Below, piece after piece: positions 21,538 to 29,249 of a DNA stretch of 32,978 bases. The stretch comes from Candidatus Sumerlaeota bacterium (lineage in GTDB: Bacteria > Sumerlaeota > Sumerlaeia > UBA8349), in assembly GCA_016931035.1 (NCBI GenBank), contig JAFGFN010000208.1, positions 1-32,978 on the forward strand, written 5' to 3'. Every line of letters starts with the position of its first letter. Position 1 is the first letter of the stretch. Made by a program: the position numbers and the translations under genes. The notes under the pieces were generated by a model, which searched no databases, had not been told where the DNA came from, and saw only the letters and a program-made list of their open reading frames with translations.

Positions 21538-23916
21538 CTATCGAGCCTTGTCGCTTGTCCCCACGTTCACGGAGACCGACCCCAGTTCCGCGTTCGACGC
21601 CTCGACTCGGACGTCGCCGGCGCGATCCGACGCACGGAGGGCGATGCGTCCGACGCCGCCCACGATGGGGGTGGAGGCAAGACCGCCGAGACCGTGGAGC
21701 GTCGCGGGGCCATCGACCGAAAAGGCGACCTCGGCCGAGGCGGTCGGCACGCGTCGTCCCTCGGCATCGACGATTTCCGCCGTGATCTCGGCCACGTCTC
21801 TGCCGTCCGCCCGGAGTGCGTCGGGGTGCGCGGTCAGCCTCAGGGCGATGGGCGGCCCCGCTGTCTCGATTCGCGACTCGATCCTCTTCTCTCCGCGATA
21901 TCCCACCGCGCGAAGAACTCCGGGAGCATAGGGCACCTTGAACTCCAGCGGATTGCCGATCGAAGTGGCATGAACGTCCCGCTCATGTTCCATAGTGGCA
22001 TGGGCATCTTGCCCATGTTCCGAGATGACCGTCGCTCGCCGAGCCGAAGACACGGGCGGGACGCCCGTGCCACTGTCGTTGAGAAAGAGTTCGACCCGCT
22101 CGCAGTTGTGGACGACCAGGACGCGAATCGTCTCGCGTTCTCTCCCGGGCCAAGTCCAGTGGCCGCAGATGTGAATCACGGGTTCGTCGAGCCAGCGGCT
22201 CCGCAGGAGATGATGCGCTTCTTTCGGAATCCGCCACGCGTCGAGAACGCCGGCGTGTTGGATCGGACGGCTGGGTTCGTATTCGGTGCCGTAGTCGTGC
22301 ATGCACCAGAGGGCGCCACCCGCCATCCAGGGGCGGGCTTCGAGAATACCGAGGTCGATCGCCAGTTTCTCGACCATGGCGAGTTCGTTATCGAGATCGC
22401 CCCGGACGGCGGCGTCGAAATTCGTGTGCTCGCTGCTGAGAAACGTGACGCCGGGCAGGTCGGCGCGGAACTCGTTCAGATGCGGGAGCTTGTAGTTGAT
22501 TCCGAGAACGTCGGCGATGCCGACGGTCCCTTTTTCTTTTCCGATATCGATTCGGTTCTCGGCGTAGACGGTCAGGCGCGTCGGGTCGGCCTCGTGCGCC
22601 GCCGCGTGAAGTCGCTCGAACAAGGGTTTCGAGCGATGCTCATTCATCAGGCCCCAGAGAATAATGGAGGGGTGGTTCTTGTCCCGCGCGATCATCTCAC
22701 GGAGCATTCGTTCGGCGTTGTCGGCGAACGCGTCGCCCTTGCCGATGCTCTGCCAAGTGGCGATTTCCTCGTAGACGAGGATGCCGAGGCGGTCGCACGC
22801 GTCGAGGAAGGCGGGATGCTGAGGGTAATGCGACGTGCGGACGAAGTTGCCCCCCATCTCCCGGATGCGCTCGGCGTCGCGCACCTGCAGGCGTTCGGGA
22901 ACCGCGTTGCCCAGGCCCGGATAGTCCTGGTGGCGGTTCATGCCGCGCAGCCAGAGCGGCCGGCCGTTGAGGAAGAATCCTCTCTCCCGGTCGAAACGGA
23001 ACCAACGAAACCCGAAGGGGACGAGTTGTTCGTCGACGCACTCGCCGCCGGACTCGATCCGAACTCTCGCCGTGTACAAGTGCGGCGAGGCGGGGGACCA
23101 AAGACGCGGATTCGGAATCTCGGGGGATTCGAGGACAAACCGGTGCTCTCGACCGCCGCCGATGCTCGCCATCGACTCGAGACTCAAAACCTTCTTGTCC
23201 ACCCCGTCCACCGAGTCCACTATGTCCACCGCACACGCACAATCCGCCGCTTCTTCGCCCTCGTTCTCGACGACGACTTCGACCCGGACCGTCGCGGAAC
23301 GCTCGGAGACGGTCGGCGTGACGACTGTGACGCCGTGACGGGCGACGTGGAGTGGGTTCAGGGCAAGGAGGTGGACCTCGCGATAGAGCCCGCCGTAGAG
23401 GTTGAAATCGGGAGACTCTTTGCCTGGTAGAATGTTGGGGTCATGGGTGTTATCGACCCGCACCGCAAGGAGATTTTTGCCCTGGCGCAGCCATTCCGTC
23501 GCGTCGACGTGGAATCCCGTGAAGCCCCCCATGTAGGGGGGGGCGACGCGAGGAATCGTAGAGAGCAGGATCGCGGATTCGGCGGACGCGACGGGGTACA
23601 GATCGACGGTCTCGGGGGTATCTGGCTTGGGACCGACCGGGTGGCCGTCGAGCCAGACATGGGCGAGGGCGAACGCGGCGCCGAACTCGATCCAAACGCG
23701 CTTGTTCTCCCATCCTTCGGGCAGATCGAGACGCTTACGATACCATCCGGGACCGCGATAGTAGCCCGGTGCGTCGGTGAAGGTGTCGGCGGCGTTCCAG
23801 GTGTGAGGGAGATGAACGCGCTCCCACCCCGAATCGTCGAGCGCTTCTTTCCGCGCGTCTTCGGGCTCGCCGATTTGGAATCGCCAGTTGGTCGAGAAGT
23901 CCAGTTCCTGCCGCAC
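21538..23916 (-). CDS. Glycoside hydrolase family 2 (beta-galactosidase/beta-glucuronidase-like)
   Basis: About 792 aa. The order is the GH2 one: sugar-binding jelly roll (HLPHTWNAAD, then GYYRGPGWYRKR), Ig-like domain, TIM barrel (GFFLNGRPLWLRGMNRHQD), and C-terminal Ig-like domains with DUF4982-type features. The acid/base is Glu426 in ILWGLMNEH; the nucleophile is probably Glu496 in FLSSEHTN. GTG 23916 follows a GGAG site; ATG 23946 is an alternative. No clear signal peptide is visible. Two repeats are translated in frame: a 9-mer array (about residues 231-241) and a 109-bp REP-like element (about 615-651) in a C-terminal domain loop. The enzyme core seems intact. Confidence 0.93.
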   Translation of the reverse strand: MRQELDFSTNWRFQIGEPEDARKEALDDSGWERVHLPHTWNAADTFTDAPGYYRGPGWYRKRLDLPEGWENKRVWIEFGAAFALAHVWLDGHPVGPKPDTPETVDLYPVASAESAILLSTIPRVAPPYMGGFTGFHVDATEWLRQGKNLLAVRVDNTHDPNILPGKESPDFNLYGGLYREVHLLALNPLHVARHGVTVVTPTVSERSATVRVEVVVENEGEEAADCACAVDIVDSVDGVDKKVLSLESMASIGGGREHRFVLESPEIPNPRLWSPASPHLYTARVRIESGGECVDEQLVPFGFRWFRFDRERGFFLNGRPLWLRGMNRHQDYPGLGNAVPERLQVRDAERIREMGGNFVRTSHYPQHPAFLDACDRLGILVYEEIATWQSIGKGDAFADNAERMLREMIARDKNHPSIILWGLMNEHRSKPLFERLHAAAHEADPTRLTVYAENRIDIGKEKGTVGIADVLGINYKLPHLNEFRADLPGVTFLSSEHTNFDAAVRGDLDNELAMVEKLAIDLGILEARPWMAGGALWCMHDYGTEYEPSRPIQHAGVLDAWRIPKEAHHLLRSRWLDEPVIHICGHWTWPGRERETIRVLVVHNCERVELFLNDSGTGVPPVSSARRATVISEHGQDAHATMEHERDVHATSIGNPLEFKVPYAPGVLRAVGYRGEKRIESRIETAGPPIALRLTAHPDALRADGRDVAEITAEIVDAEGRRVPTASAEVAFSVDGPATLHGLGGLASTPIVGGVGRIALRASDRAGDVRVEASNAELGSVSVNVGTSDKAR
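21965..22073. repeat. 109-bp multi-hairpin REP-like element inside the GH2 coding sequence
   Basis: The element begins with GTGGCA (21965) and ends with TGCCAC (22073). It holds successive hairpins: CATGGGCA-TCT-TGCCCATG near 22000-22018, and CACGGGC-GGGAC-GCCCGTG at 22051-22069, with a weaker copy of the first at 21965-21992. Translated on the GH2 strand it gives GTGVPPVSS, then EHGQDAHAT and ERDVHATS, sequences that recur in proteins of repeat-rich planctomycete-like genomes. No stop or frameshift results. Confidence 0.85.
23195..23230. repeat. 9-bp tandem array inside the GH2 coding sequence
   Basis: Four 9-mers on the plus strand, TTGTCCACC, CCGTCCACC, GAGTCCACT and ATGTCCACC, encode VDIVDSVDGVDK on the GH2 strand. 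The unit length is a multiple of three, so the frame is kept. GAGTCCACT also occurs in the array in the ADP-ribosylglycohydrolase gene. Confidence 0.75.
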
Positions 23917-24007
23917 GGCCCCCTCTCCCTTCTTCGCCGTCCTCATCCTGACCTGTCCGGCCGCGATATTCAAGGAGAGAGAGAACAGGGGGGCTCCAAG
24001 AACGCCC

Positions 24008-24396
24008 CTAGGCGAGAGGGTCGACGGGATTCCTCGACGGGAGCTCCAGAACAACGAGGAATTCCGAATTCCGAGTCAGTGCCGTCCGCAACGACAGGTC
24101 GAGGACTTGGGCGAGCGCGGCGCGACCAGGGTCAATCCGAGACCGCCGTGCGAGTCGTCGCTGCGCGCCGCGTCCTTGCGCCACAAAGCTTCGAACAGAT
24201 GCGAGAGATCGTCATGGGTGAGAGAATCGTTGCTGTTGAGCAGAGAGAGATCGATCGCGTCGTAGTCGTTGCTATCGGCAAACCAAAGGCCTTCCTCGCC
24301 GTCGCCCGTGACGTCGACGGCATAGCCCGCTTTTCGCAGACCCGTCCCCAGAGCCTGCTGCAAACGCTTCGAGTCTTCCACCGCCGGAACCCGCAT
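24008..24396 (-). pseudogene. Two-component system remnant: receiver start joined to histidine-kinase end
   Basis: The first 53 or so codons (MRVPAVEDSKRLQQALGTG, then AGYAVDVTGDGEEG) are the N-terminus of an OmpR-type response regulator receiver domain. They run directly into SLTHDDLSHLFEALWRKD and SHGGLGLTLVA, the late HATPase part of a histidine kinase. The phosphoacceptor region, the DNA-binding domain and most of the kinase are missing, so one deletion has fused the two genes. A frameshift then follows the LTLVA segment: the true kinase tail (AALAQVLDLSLRTA, FLVVLELPS) continues in another frame to a TAG at 24008-24010. Not expected to work. A secreted PepSY-like gene, the usual neighbour of such systems, lies upstream. 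Confidence 0.82.
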
Positions 24397-24503
24397 CTTC
24401 TCCCCTCGCTTCCGCAAAGAACCGACGGCCTGAGAGCCTTTCTACCGCGCTCCCAGACCGTTGGCAAACGGTTTAGATCCTCTCAGAAGCGAGACGGACC
24501 GAC

Positions 24504-24797
24504 TCAGTCGTCATCGCCTTCTTCAAGAACGTTGCCGTCCGCATCCATCTCCAGTTCGCGCTTCTTGCCGTCCTTTTTGAATTCCACTTCGTATTGCGTC
24601 TTGCTTTTCTCGATTTCCATTTCGATCTTGGTGACGTCGTTGGCATACTCCGACATCTGTTCCTGGACGACGGTCGGCAGCTCATTCCAGGAAACCGTCT
24701 TTTCGTTCTCATCCTCCGCGCGGGCGAGCATCGCGGGTCCTGCCGCCAGGCACAGGATCAGGCACAACACAAGCCAGTTGATTCTCTGTCTTTTCAT
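24504..24797 (-). CDS. Secreted PepSY-like small protein
   Basis: A 97-aa protein with a clear signal peptide (Lys/Arg start, hydrophobic core 8-20, cleavage after LARA near residue 27). The mature part (SWNELPTVVQEQM, YEVEFKKDGKKRELEMDADG) matches the PepSY-like group of periplasmic proteins, where the repeated beta hairpin often ends in an acidic tail, here EEGDDD. Such proteins are often encoded beside two-component systems and may modulate periplasmic sensing or proteases. The two-component genes immediately downstream are decayed, so this gene may have lost its partner. AAAGGA precedes the ATG. Confidence 0.82.
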   Translation of the reverse strand: MKRQRINWLVLCLILCLAAGPAMLARAEDENEKTVSWNELPTVVQEQMSEYANDVTKIEMEIEKSKTQYEVEFKKDGKKRELEMDADGNVLEEGDDD

Positions 24798-25028
24798 CGG
24801 ATCGTTCCTTTCTTCAAGGGAATCGGGCCGCGGCGGCTCCCATGTCCCTCTCCGGCGGCCTTGCCGGGCGCGGCGTGAGAGGGGTGACGATACCGCAACA
24901 CGAACTACCGGTCGAGAGCCTATCCCAGTTTACATTATGGGAAGGTTGCGATTCGGCAAGAAAAACAAGAGCGCAGGGAGCGGTGGGGGTTGTCGGTTGC
25001 CTTCGGAGTTTGAGAAACGTGGAGACGT

Positions 25029-25301
25029 TCAGGTTCGATGCCGGGCTGCGGGTTTCGTCGCGCGTGCCTTGGAGCGGTTCTTCAAACGCTGTGTTGAGCG
25101 GGTCAGGTCGAGGAGCGATCGCAGCGCCTCGTTCGCCGCCGCCGAATCGCTGAACGCTTTCGCCACATCCGGCTCGAGGATGACAATGTTGGAGCCTTCT
25201 TTCAGGAGTCGCCTGTAGTATTCTCCTCGGACGGCTTTCGAGTAGTCGAAGTCGTATTCGGTCGGGATTTCGTTGGCGGTCTTGTTCGGTCTGCCTTTCA
25301 T
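25029..25301 (-). CDS. Antitoxin-like small protein, 90 aa
   Basis: Residues 15-60 (YDFDYSKAVRGEYYRR, then SNIVILEPDVAKAF) match a common family of small proteins found in toxin-antitoxin-like pairs. The basic C-terminus (RLKNRSKARATKPAARHRT) could bind RNA or DNA. Its start overlaps the stop of the 60-aa gene by 4 bp. It is the third gene of a minus-strand run that starts with a PIN protein. Which of the two small genes neutralises the PIN toxin cannot be told from sequence. The 227 bp between this gene and the PepSY-like gene hold nothing recognised. Confidence 0.72.
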   Translation of the reverse strand: MKGRPNKTANEIPTEYDFDYSKAVRGEYYRRLLKEGSNIVILEPDVAKAFSDSAAANEALRSLLDLTRSTQRLKNRSKARATKPAARHRT

Positions 25302-25480
25302 GTTTGGGGCTTTCCGATCTTCGACGTGCGCCGATAGCGGAACTTGAGACCGTATTTGTGCTCCGCGTCTCGCACGACCCGACGCAGATTCCGGGCATAC
25401 GCGCGCAAATCGTCGCCCCCCTGCGCGGCCAACGCGCGCTGCGCTCGGTATTTCGCCTCCAGCAGATCATTCGTGATCAT
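25298..25480 (-). CDS. Small helical protein, 60 aa, between PIN and antitoxin-like genes
   Basis: A basic, helical 60-aa protein (NDLLEAKYRAQRALAAQGG, then RAYARNLRRVVRDAEHKYG). I cannot assign a family with confidence; it resembles short proteins that accompany PIN or other toxin genes. GGAGG stands 6 nt before the ATG. It overlaps the PIN gene by 14 bp and the 90-aa gene by 4 bp, so all three are translationally coupled. Confidence 0.7.
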   Translation of the reverse strand: MITNDLLEAKYRAQRALAAQGGDDLRAYARNLRRVVRDAEHKYGLKFRYRRTSKIGKPQT

Positions 25481-25949
25481 GGTTATCCTCCGTGAACAGC
25501 TCCAAGGGGGTCACAATCTCAGGGGTCGGCAGGTTGAGTCGGGCATTTACGATGCGGATATGTTGTCTCTTGTTCGCATTCGCCAAGTGATTGCAGTTCC
25601 AGGTCAACAGAAAATCGCACTTGTAGAAGACCGCGTATGCAAGATGCAAGGCATCGCCCTTGAGCACTTGCGGCATCAGATAGTTGTCCAAATAGACCCG
25701 CGCGATTTCCAGTATCCGTTCGTCGGACGGCAAAACCCTGAGCTGTGCCGCAAACTCCAGTATCCGGTCTCGGTGAGGATAATCCCCCTCGCTCAATTCG
25801 GCAATGGTTTCTTCGGATACATAGACTTCGAAATGGGCGCTCTCCTCGCTCCACCACTTCTTCGTCACTCCGACGTACTCGCGAAGATTCTTCCGTTCGT
25901 CAAACAGGTAGCTGGGAATTGTGGCGTCCAGATAGACCGTCTTTCTCAT
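25467..25949 (-). CDS. PIN-domain protein, VapC-like toxin
   Basis: A 160-aa PIN protein, predicted RNase. YLDATIPSYLF at the N-terminus carries the first acidic residue, Asp8. ETIAELSEGD lies near residue 55, and KGDALHLAYAVFYKCDFLLTW (near 100-120) and NHLAN near 125 are the typical second half. It differs clearly from the PIN protein at 7461. ATG 25949 is chosen; the frame is open to 26057 but the extension looks non-coding. The AT-richer composition and the coupled small genes suggest an acquired cassette. Confidence 0.86.
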   Translation of the reverse strand: MRKTVYLDATIPSYLFDERKNLREYVGVTKKWWSEESAHFEVYVSEETIAELSEGDYPHRDRILEFAAQLRVLPSDERILEIARVYLDNYLMPQVLKGDALHLAYAVFYKCDFLLTWNCNHLANANKRQHIRIVNARLNLPTPEIVTPLELFTEDNHDHE

Positions 25950-26111
25950 CCGACCCGTCCCCCCAAACTCCTCCACATTCCTGAGCGACTGCGGCCACCA
26001 CCCTCGGCCCGCGTGCAAAAAACACCCAAACCTCCAAACAGGCGGCAACGTGTGCACGTCCGCAAAGACTGCCGTGAACGGGCCGCCTGGGTCCCACCGG
26101 GCACGTCGAGA

Positions 26112-26141
26112 ATGCTACTCCACCCTCCGCCATTCTGTCAA
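26112..26141 (-). promoter_or_regulatory. Promoter candidate for the three-gene PIN cassette
   Basis: On the minus strand TTGACA (26136-26141) and TAGCAT (26112-26117) are separated by 18 bp. Both the GGCGG in the spacer and GAGTAG leading into the -10 resemble the operon promoter at 17038-17065. The rest of the 371-bp gap 25950-26320 shows no gene. Confidence 0.5.
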
Positions 26142-26320
26142 TCGACGACAGGCGCTCGTGCTGAAAGGCCGCTCCAAAGAATGGCGCGGGTTGCACCCTG
26201 TCGGACGGCGTTGGAGAACCCGCTATCGACAAGCGCTTCGGATTGCGCTACAAGAGGCGGTGCTGCGGTTCGTGTCCCGCGCGGATTGGCATTCGATATT
26301 CCTGAGGAGCTTTCACCATC

Positions 26321-27256
26321 ATGTACTACACCGGTTTTGCGGACGAGGCCGCCGCCGACATCGACGGCCAGATTCGGGCCACCCGGGAACTGGGCTGGGA
26401 ATGCATCGAGTCGCGCAACGTGGATGGAAAGAACATCCACGACATCCCCGACCCTAAGTTCGACGAGGTCGCGCGCCGACTCGAAGAATCCGGCGTGCGG
26501 ATCAATTGTTTCGGCTCGGCGATCGCCAACTGGGGCAAAAAGATCGCCGAGCCGTTCGATTCGTCGCTCGACGAAGCGTGCCGCGCCATTCCCCGCATGA
26601 AGCACCTGGGGACGGACCTGGTCCGCATCATGAGTTTCGCCGTGCTCCAGGATCGCGATCCCGAGGACCAGATGGAAGAGGAGCGGTTCGAGCGGCTGCG
26701 GACGCTGGTCGAGATGTTCCTCGACGAGGGGATTCAGCCGGTTCACGAGAACTGCGCCAACTACGGCGGGATGGGATGGCCGTTCACGCTGCGTCTTCTC
26801 GAAAACGTTCCCGGGCTCCGTCTCGTGTTCGACACGGGCAATCCGGTCTTCACCGCCGACCGGTCGAAGCCCAAACCCTGGCCGCGTCAGTCGGCGTGGG
26901 AGTTCTACTCGAAGGTGCGCGACCACGTCGCCTACGTCCACATCAAGGACGGCGTGTTCACGCGCGAGCGACCGGGCGAGATCTTCGATGAAGCGCGATT
27001 CACCTATCCGGGGGACGGAGACGGCGACGTGAAGCGAATCGTGTCCGATCTGGTCGCGCGAGGATACGACGGCGGGTTTTCGATCGAGCCGCACCTCGAA
27101 GTCGTGTTTCACGAGGACCAAGGGGAGTCGCGCGACGAGGCGCGCTACAAGAGCTACGTCGAGTATGGCCGCCGATTCATGCGGATCGTCGAGGAAGCGC
27201 GCGAGAACCTTCGAAAAGAGCAAACGCCGCGTCTCGGGGACTCTACCCGATCCTAG
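26321..27256 (+). CDS. Sugar phosphate isomerase/epimerase-like TIM-barrel protein
   Basis: A 311-aa protein of the xylose-isomerase-like TIM-barrel family (AP endonuclease 2 superfamily). Candidate metal ligands are the Glu of PVHENCANYGG (near residue 142), the Asp of LVFDTGNPVF (near 170), the His of YVHIKDGV (near 208) and the Glu of FSIEPHLE (near 251). The family includes sugar and inositol isomerases or epimerases; the planctomycete-like expansion is mostly uncharacterised. GAGGAG lies about 12 nt before the ATG. It stands alone on the plus strand and ends in hairpin repeats. Confidence 0.88.
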   Translation: MYYTGFADEAAADIDGQIRATRELGWECIESRNVDGKNIHDIPDPKFDEVARRLEESGVRINCFGSAIANWGKKIAEPFDSSLDEACRAIPRMKHLGTDLVRIMSFAVLQDRDPEDQMEEERFERLRTLVEMFLDEGIQPVHENCANYGGMGWPFTLRLLENVPGLRLVFDTGNPVFTADRSKPKPWPRQSAWEFYSKVRDHVAYVHIKDGVFTRERPGEIFDEARFTYPGDGDGDVKRIVSDLVARGYDGGFSIEPHLEVVFHEDQGESRDEARYKSYVEYGRRFMRIVEEARENLRKEQTPRLGDSTRS

Positions 27257-27290
27257 TGTCGTGTCCCGGGAACAATCGGCAACACTCTAT

Positions 27291-27385
27291 TATGTCGCCC
27301 CCTTGCGGGGACTTTTGTGAGAAGAGACGCCTTTTTCCCACGGGCTGACGCCCGTGGCTACCCTTATGTCGCCCGCTGCGCGGGC
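27291..27385. repeat. Three hairpins with direct repeat TATGTCGCCC; terminator/REP region
   Basis: TATGTCGCCC occurs at 27291 and 27365, each time starting a hairpin. The first (27294-27312) is followed by TTTT and could end the isomerase transcript. The second element, CCACGGGC-TGAC-GCCCGTGG (27338-27357), is a perfect 8-bp stem. The third is GCCCGC-TGC-GCGGGC (27371-27385). The convergent antiporter gene ends at 27421. Confidence 0.7.
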
Positions 27386-27420
27386 TGGGGAATCGTGCAA
27401 GGAACTCCTGGGACACGGCC

Positions 27421-29091
27421 TTAGATCACGGGATCGGGCGGGTTGTCCTTCTCCAACCCCAATTCTCTTCGGACACTCGATGCGAGGCGGAGTCCGGCTT
27501 CGCTCTCCTCGTCGATCACCGCGTTGGCGCCGGCTTGCGTGAGCTGCTCGGCGAACCGGTGGTGCCTTCCGCGCGCCGTGATGTGGACCTCGGGGTTGAG
27601 GTCGCGACAGGCCTCGATCGCGTGTCGCGCCGCGGCGAAATCGGGAAGCGTGACCACCACGGCGCGGGCGTAGCGGATACCCGAATGAATCAAGAGGTCG
27701 GGTTGCTGGGCGTCGCCCACGTGAACCTCGATCCCCAGTCGCCGCGCCGTCTCGGCGTTTTGCGGATTGAAATCCACGACCGAGATGCGTCCGCCGTACT
27801 CCGGAAGCAGGGCCTCGGCCACCCGGCGACCGGCCGGGCCGAATCCCACGATCAGGACCGAGCCGAGCGGGAGTTGCGCCTCGGAATCGACCGCGTCCGG
27901 ATCGCGCGAAGAAGGAGGGGCGAAGCGATCCATCCGCCTCGCGACGCGCGGCGCGACGGCGACCAGATAGGGGGTGACGATCAGGGTGGCGATCGTCGAG
28001 GCGACCAGAAGACGGAATGTCTCCGGGGAAAGAATGCCGCTCGACCGCCCGATCTCGGCGAAGACGAAGGAGAACTCGCCGACCTGGGCCAGGCAGAGTC
28101 CGGTGGCCAGCGCTACGCCGGGTCGGCAACCGAGAATCATCGCGACGATCCAGACGAGGATCGCCTTGACGACGACGATGGCGCAGACCGTTCCGCCGAC
28201 GAGATGGGCGTGCTCGACGATCCAGCGCGGCTCGGCCAGCATCCCGACCGAGGCGAAGAACAAGGTGAGAAAGGTCGCCCTCAAGGATCCCACGTCGGCG
28301 CGCACCTGGGCGGCGAGGGGCGACTCGGCCACAAACATCCCCGCGATGAAAGCGCCGATGGCGGGCGAAAACCCGATGCCGTGCGCTAGGATGGCCGATC
28401 CGGTCGCGATGACGATGGCGAGGAGGATCGGTAGCTCGCGGTTGCTTCCCCAGGGACGGCGAATGAGAAGTCGCGGAATCGCGTAGCCCAGCAGGAATCC
28501 GACGCCGCCGACCGTCGCGACGACGAGGATCGCGTTGCGCGCAATGACGGTCCAGGGGACGGCGGGTCCGGCTTCTCTCCCCGCAAGCGACAACACCAGA
28601 GTCAGCGGGACCACGGCGACGTCCTGAAGCAGCAGGATCCCGACGGCATTGCGTCCGTACGCACTGTCGAGGGCCGTGCGATCACCCAGAACGCGCAAGA
28701 CGCACGCCGTGCTCGACAACGCCACCATCGCTCCGACGAACAGGGCCGGGCGGGGCGCCAGGCCGAAGAGCCGACCAGCCAAGGCGCCGGCCAGAGCGGT
28801 GAGGAGAACCTGGAACGCGCCGCCGACGATGGCCATCCGCCCGAGCGACACGAGACGACGGAACGAGAACTCGAGGCCGATGCCGAACAGGAGCAGGGCG
28901 ACTCCCAGCTCGGCGATCAGGTCGATCTGCGCGGCCGATTGGACCAGGCCGAGGCCGTGGGGGCCGACCAGCGTCCCGGCCAACAGGTATCCCACGATGG
29001 CGTTCTGTCGGAGTCTCTCGGCCGCGGTGCCGAAGAGGAAGGCCGCCGTCAGCACGATCAGGATGTTGAGCAGAACGTCCCAGGCTTCCAT
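27421..29091 (-). CDS. Monovalent cation:proton antiporter-2 (Kef-type) with TrkA-N domain
   Basis: A 556-aa inner-membrane CPA2 transporter. About twelve hydrophobic helices (residues 5-385) are followed by a cytoplasmic Rossmann domain (about 410-530) beginning VLIVGFGPAGRRVAEAL. VALSSTACVLRVLGDR and LLQDVAVVPL in the membrane part are typical of KefB/KefC and YbaL. It probably exchanges potassium or sodium for protons, with gating through the nucleotide domain. There is no KefG/KefF-like ancillary gene. ATG 29091 is chosen over the longer frame to 29217, whose first 42 residues look non-coding. Confidence 0.92.
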   Translation of the reverse strand: MEAWDVLLNILIVLTAAFLFGTAAERLRQNAIVGYLLAGTLVGPHGLGLVQSAAQIDLIAELGVALLLFGIGLEFSFRRLVSLGRMAIVGGAFQVLLTALAGALAGRLFGLAPRPALFVGAMVALSSTACVLRVLGDRTALDSAYGRNAVGILLLQDVAVVPLTLVLSLAGREAGPAVPWTVIARNAILVVATVGGVGFLLGYAIPRLLIRRPWGSNRELPILLAIVIATGSAILAHGIGFSPAIGAFIAGMFVAESPLAAQVRADVGSLRATFLTLFFASVGMLAEPRWIVEHAHLVGGTVCAIVVVKAILVWIVAMILGCRPGVALATGLCLAQVGEFSFVFAEIGRSSGILSPETFRLLVASTIATLIVTPYLVAVAPRVARRMDRFAPPSSRDPDAVDSEAQLPLGSVLIVGFGPAGRRVAEALLPEYGGRISVVDFNPQNAETARRLGIEVHVGDAQQPDLLIHSGIRYARAVVVTLPDFAAARHAIEACRDLNPEVHITARGRHHRFAEQLTQAGANAVIDEESEAGLRLASSVRRELGLEKDNPPDPVI

Positions 29092-29152
29092 GGTGTCTTC
29101 TCGACCGATTGGCGCGATTCTCGAGCTATGGATCGTGCGACCCTCGCACTCG

Positions 29153-29181
29153 ATAGTCACGAAATCCCGACACGGAGTCAA
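29153..29181 (-). promoter_or_regulatory. Promoter candidate for the antiporter gene
   Basis: On the minus strand TTGACT (29176-29181) and GACTAT (29153-29158) are separated by 17 bp, placing a start about 55 bp before the ATG. The -35 is good and the -10 is weak. Confidence 0.35.
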
Positions 29182-29249
29182 CCGCTTTGGGGGGACACAA
29201 ACATCGCCAGGCAACACTCAAGGGGCGGAGTCTGGTGTGCCGTCCCGGC

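Noticed and set aside
21694..23430. Plus-strand frame of 578 codons opposite the GH2 gene
   Set aside because: No domain or start signal; the GH2 frame on the minus strand has clear catalytic motifs.
23443..25218. Plus-strand frame of 591 codons across the two-component remnant
   Set aside because: Low-complexity sequence crossing several real minus-strand genes; no recognisable domain.
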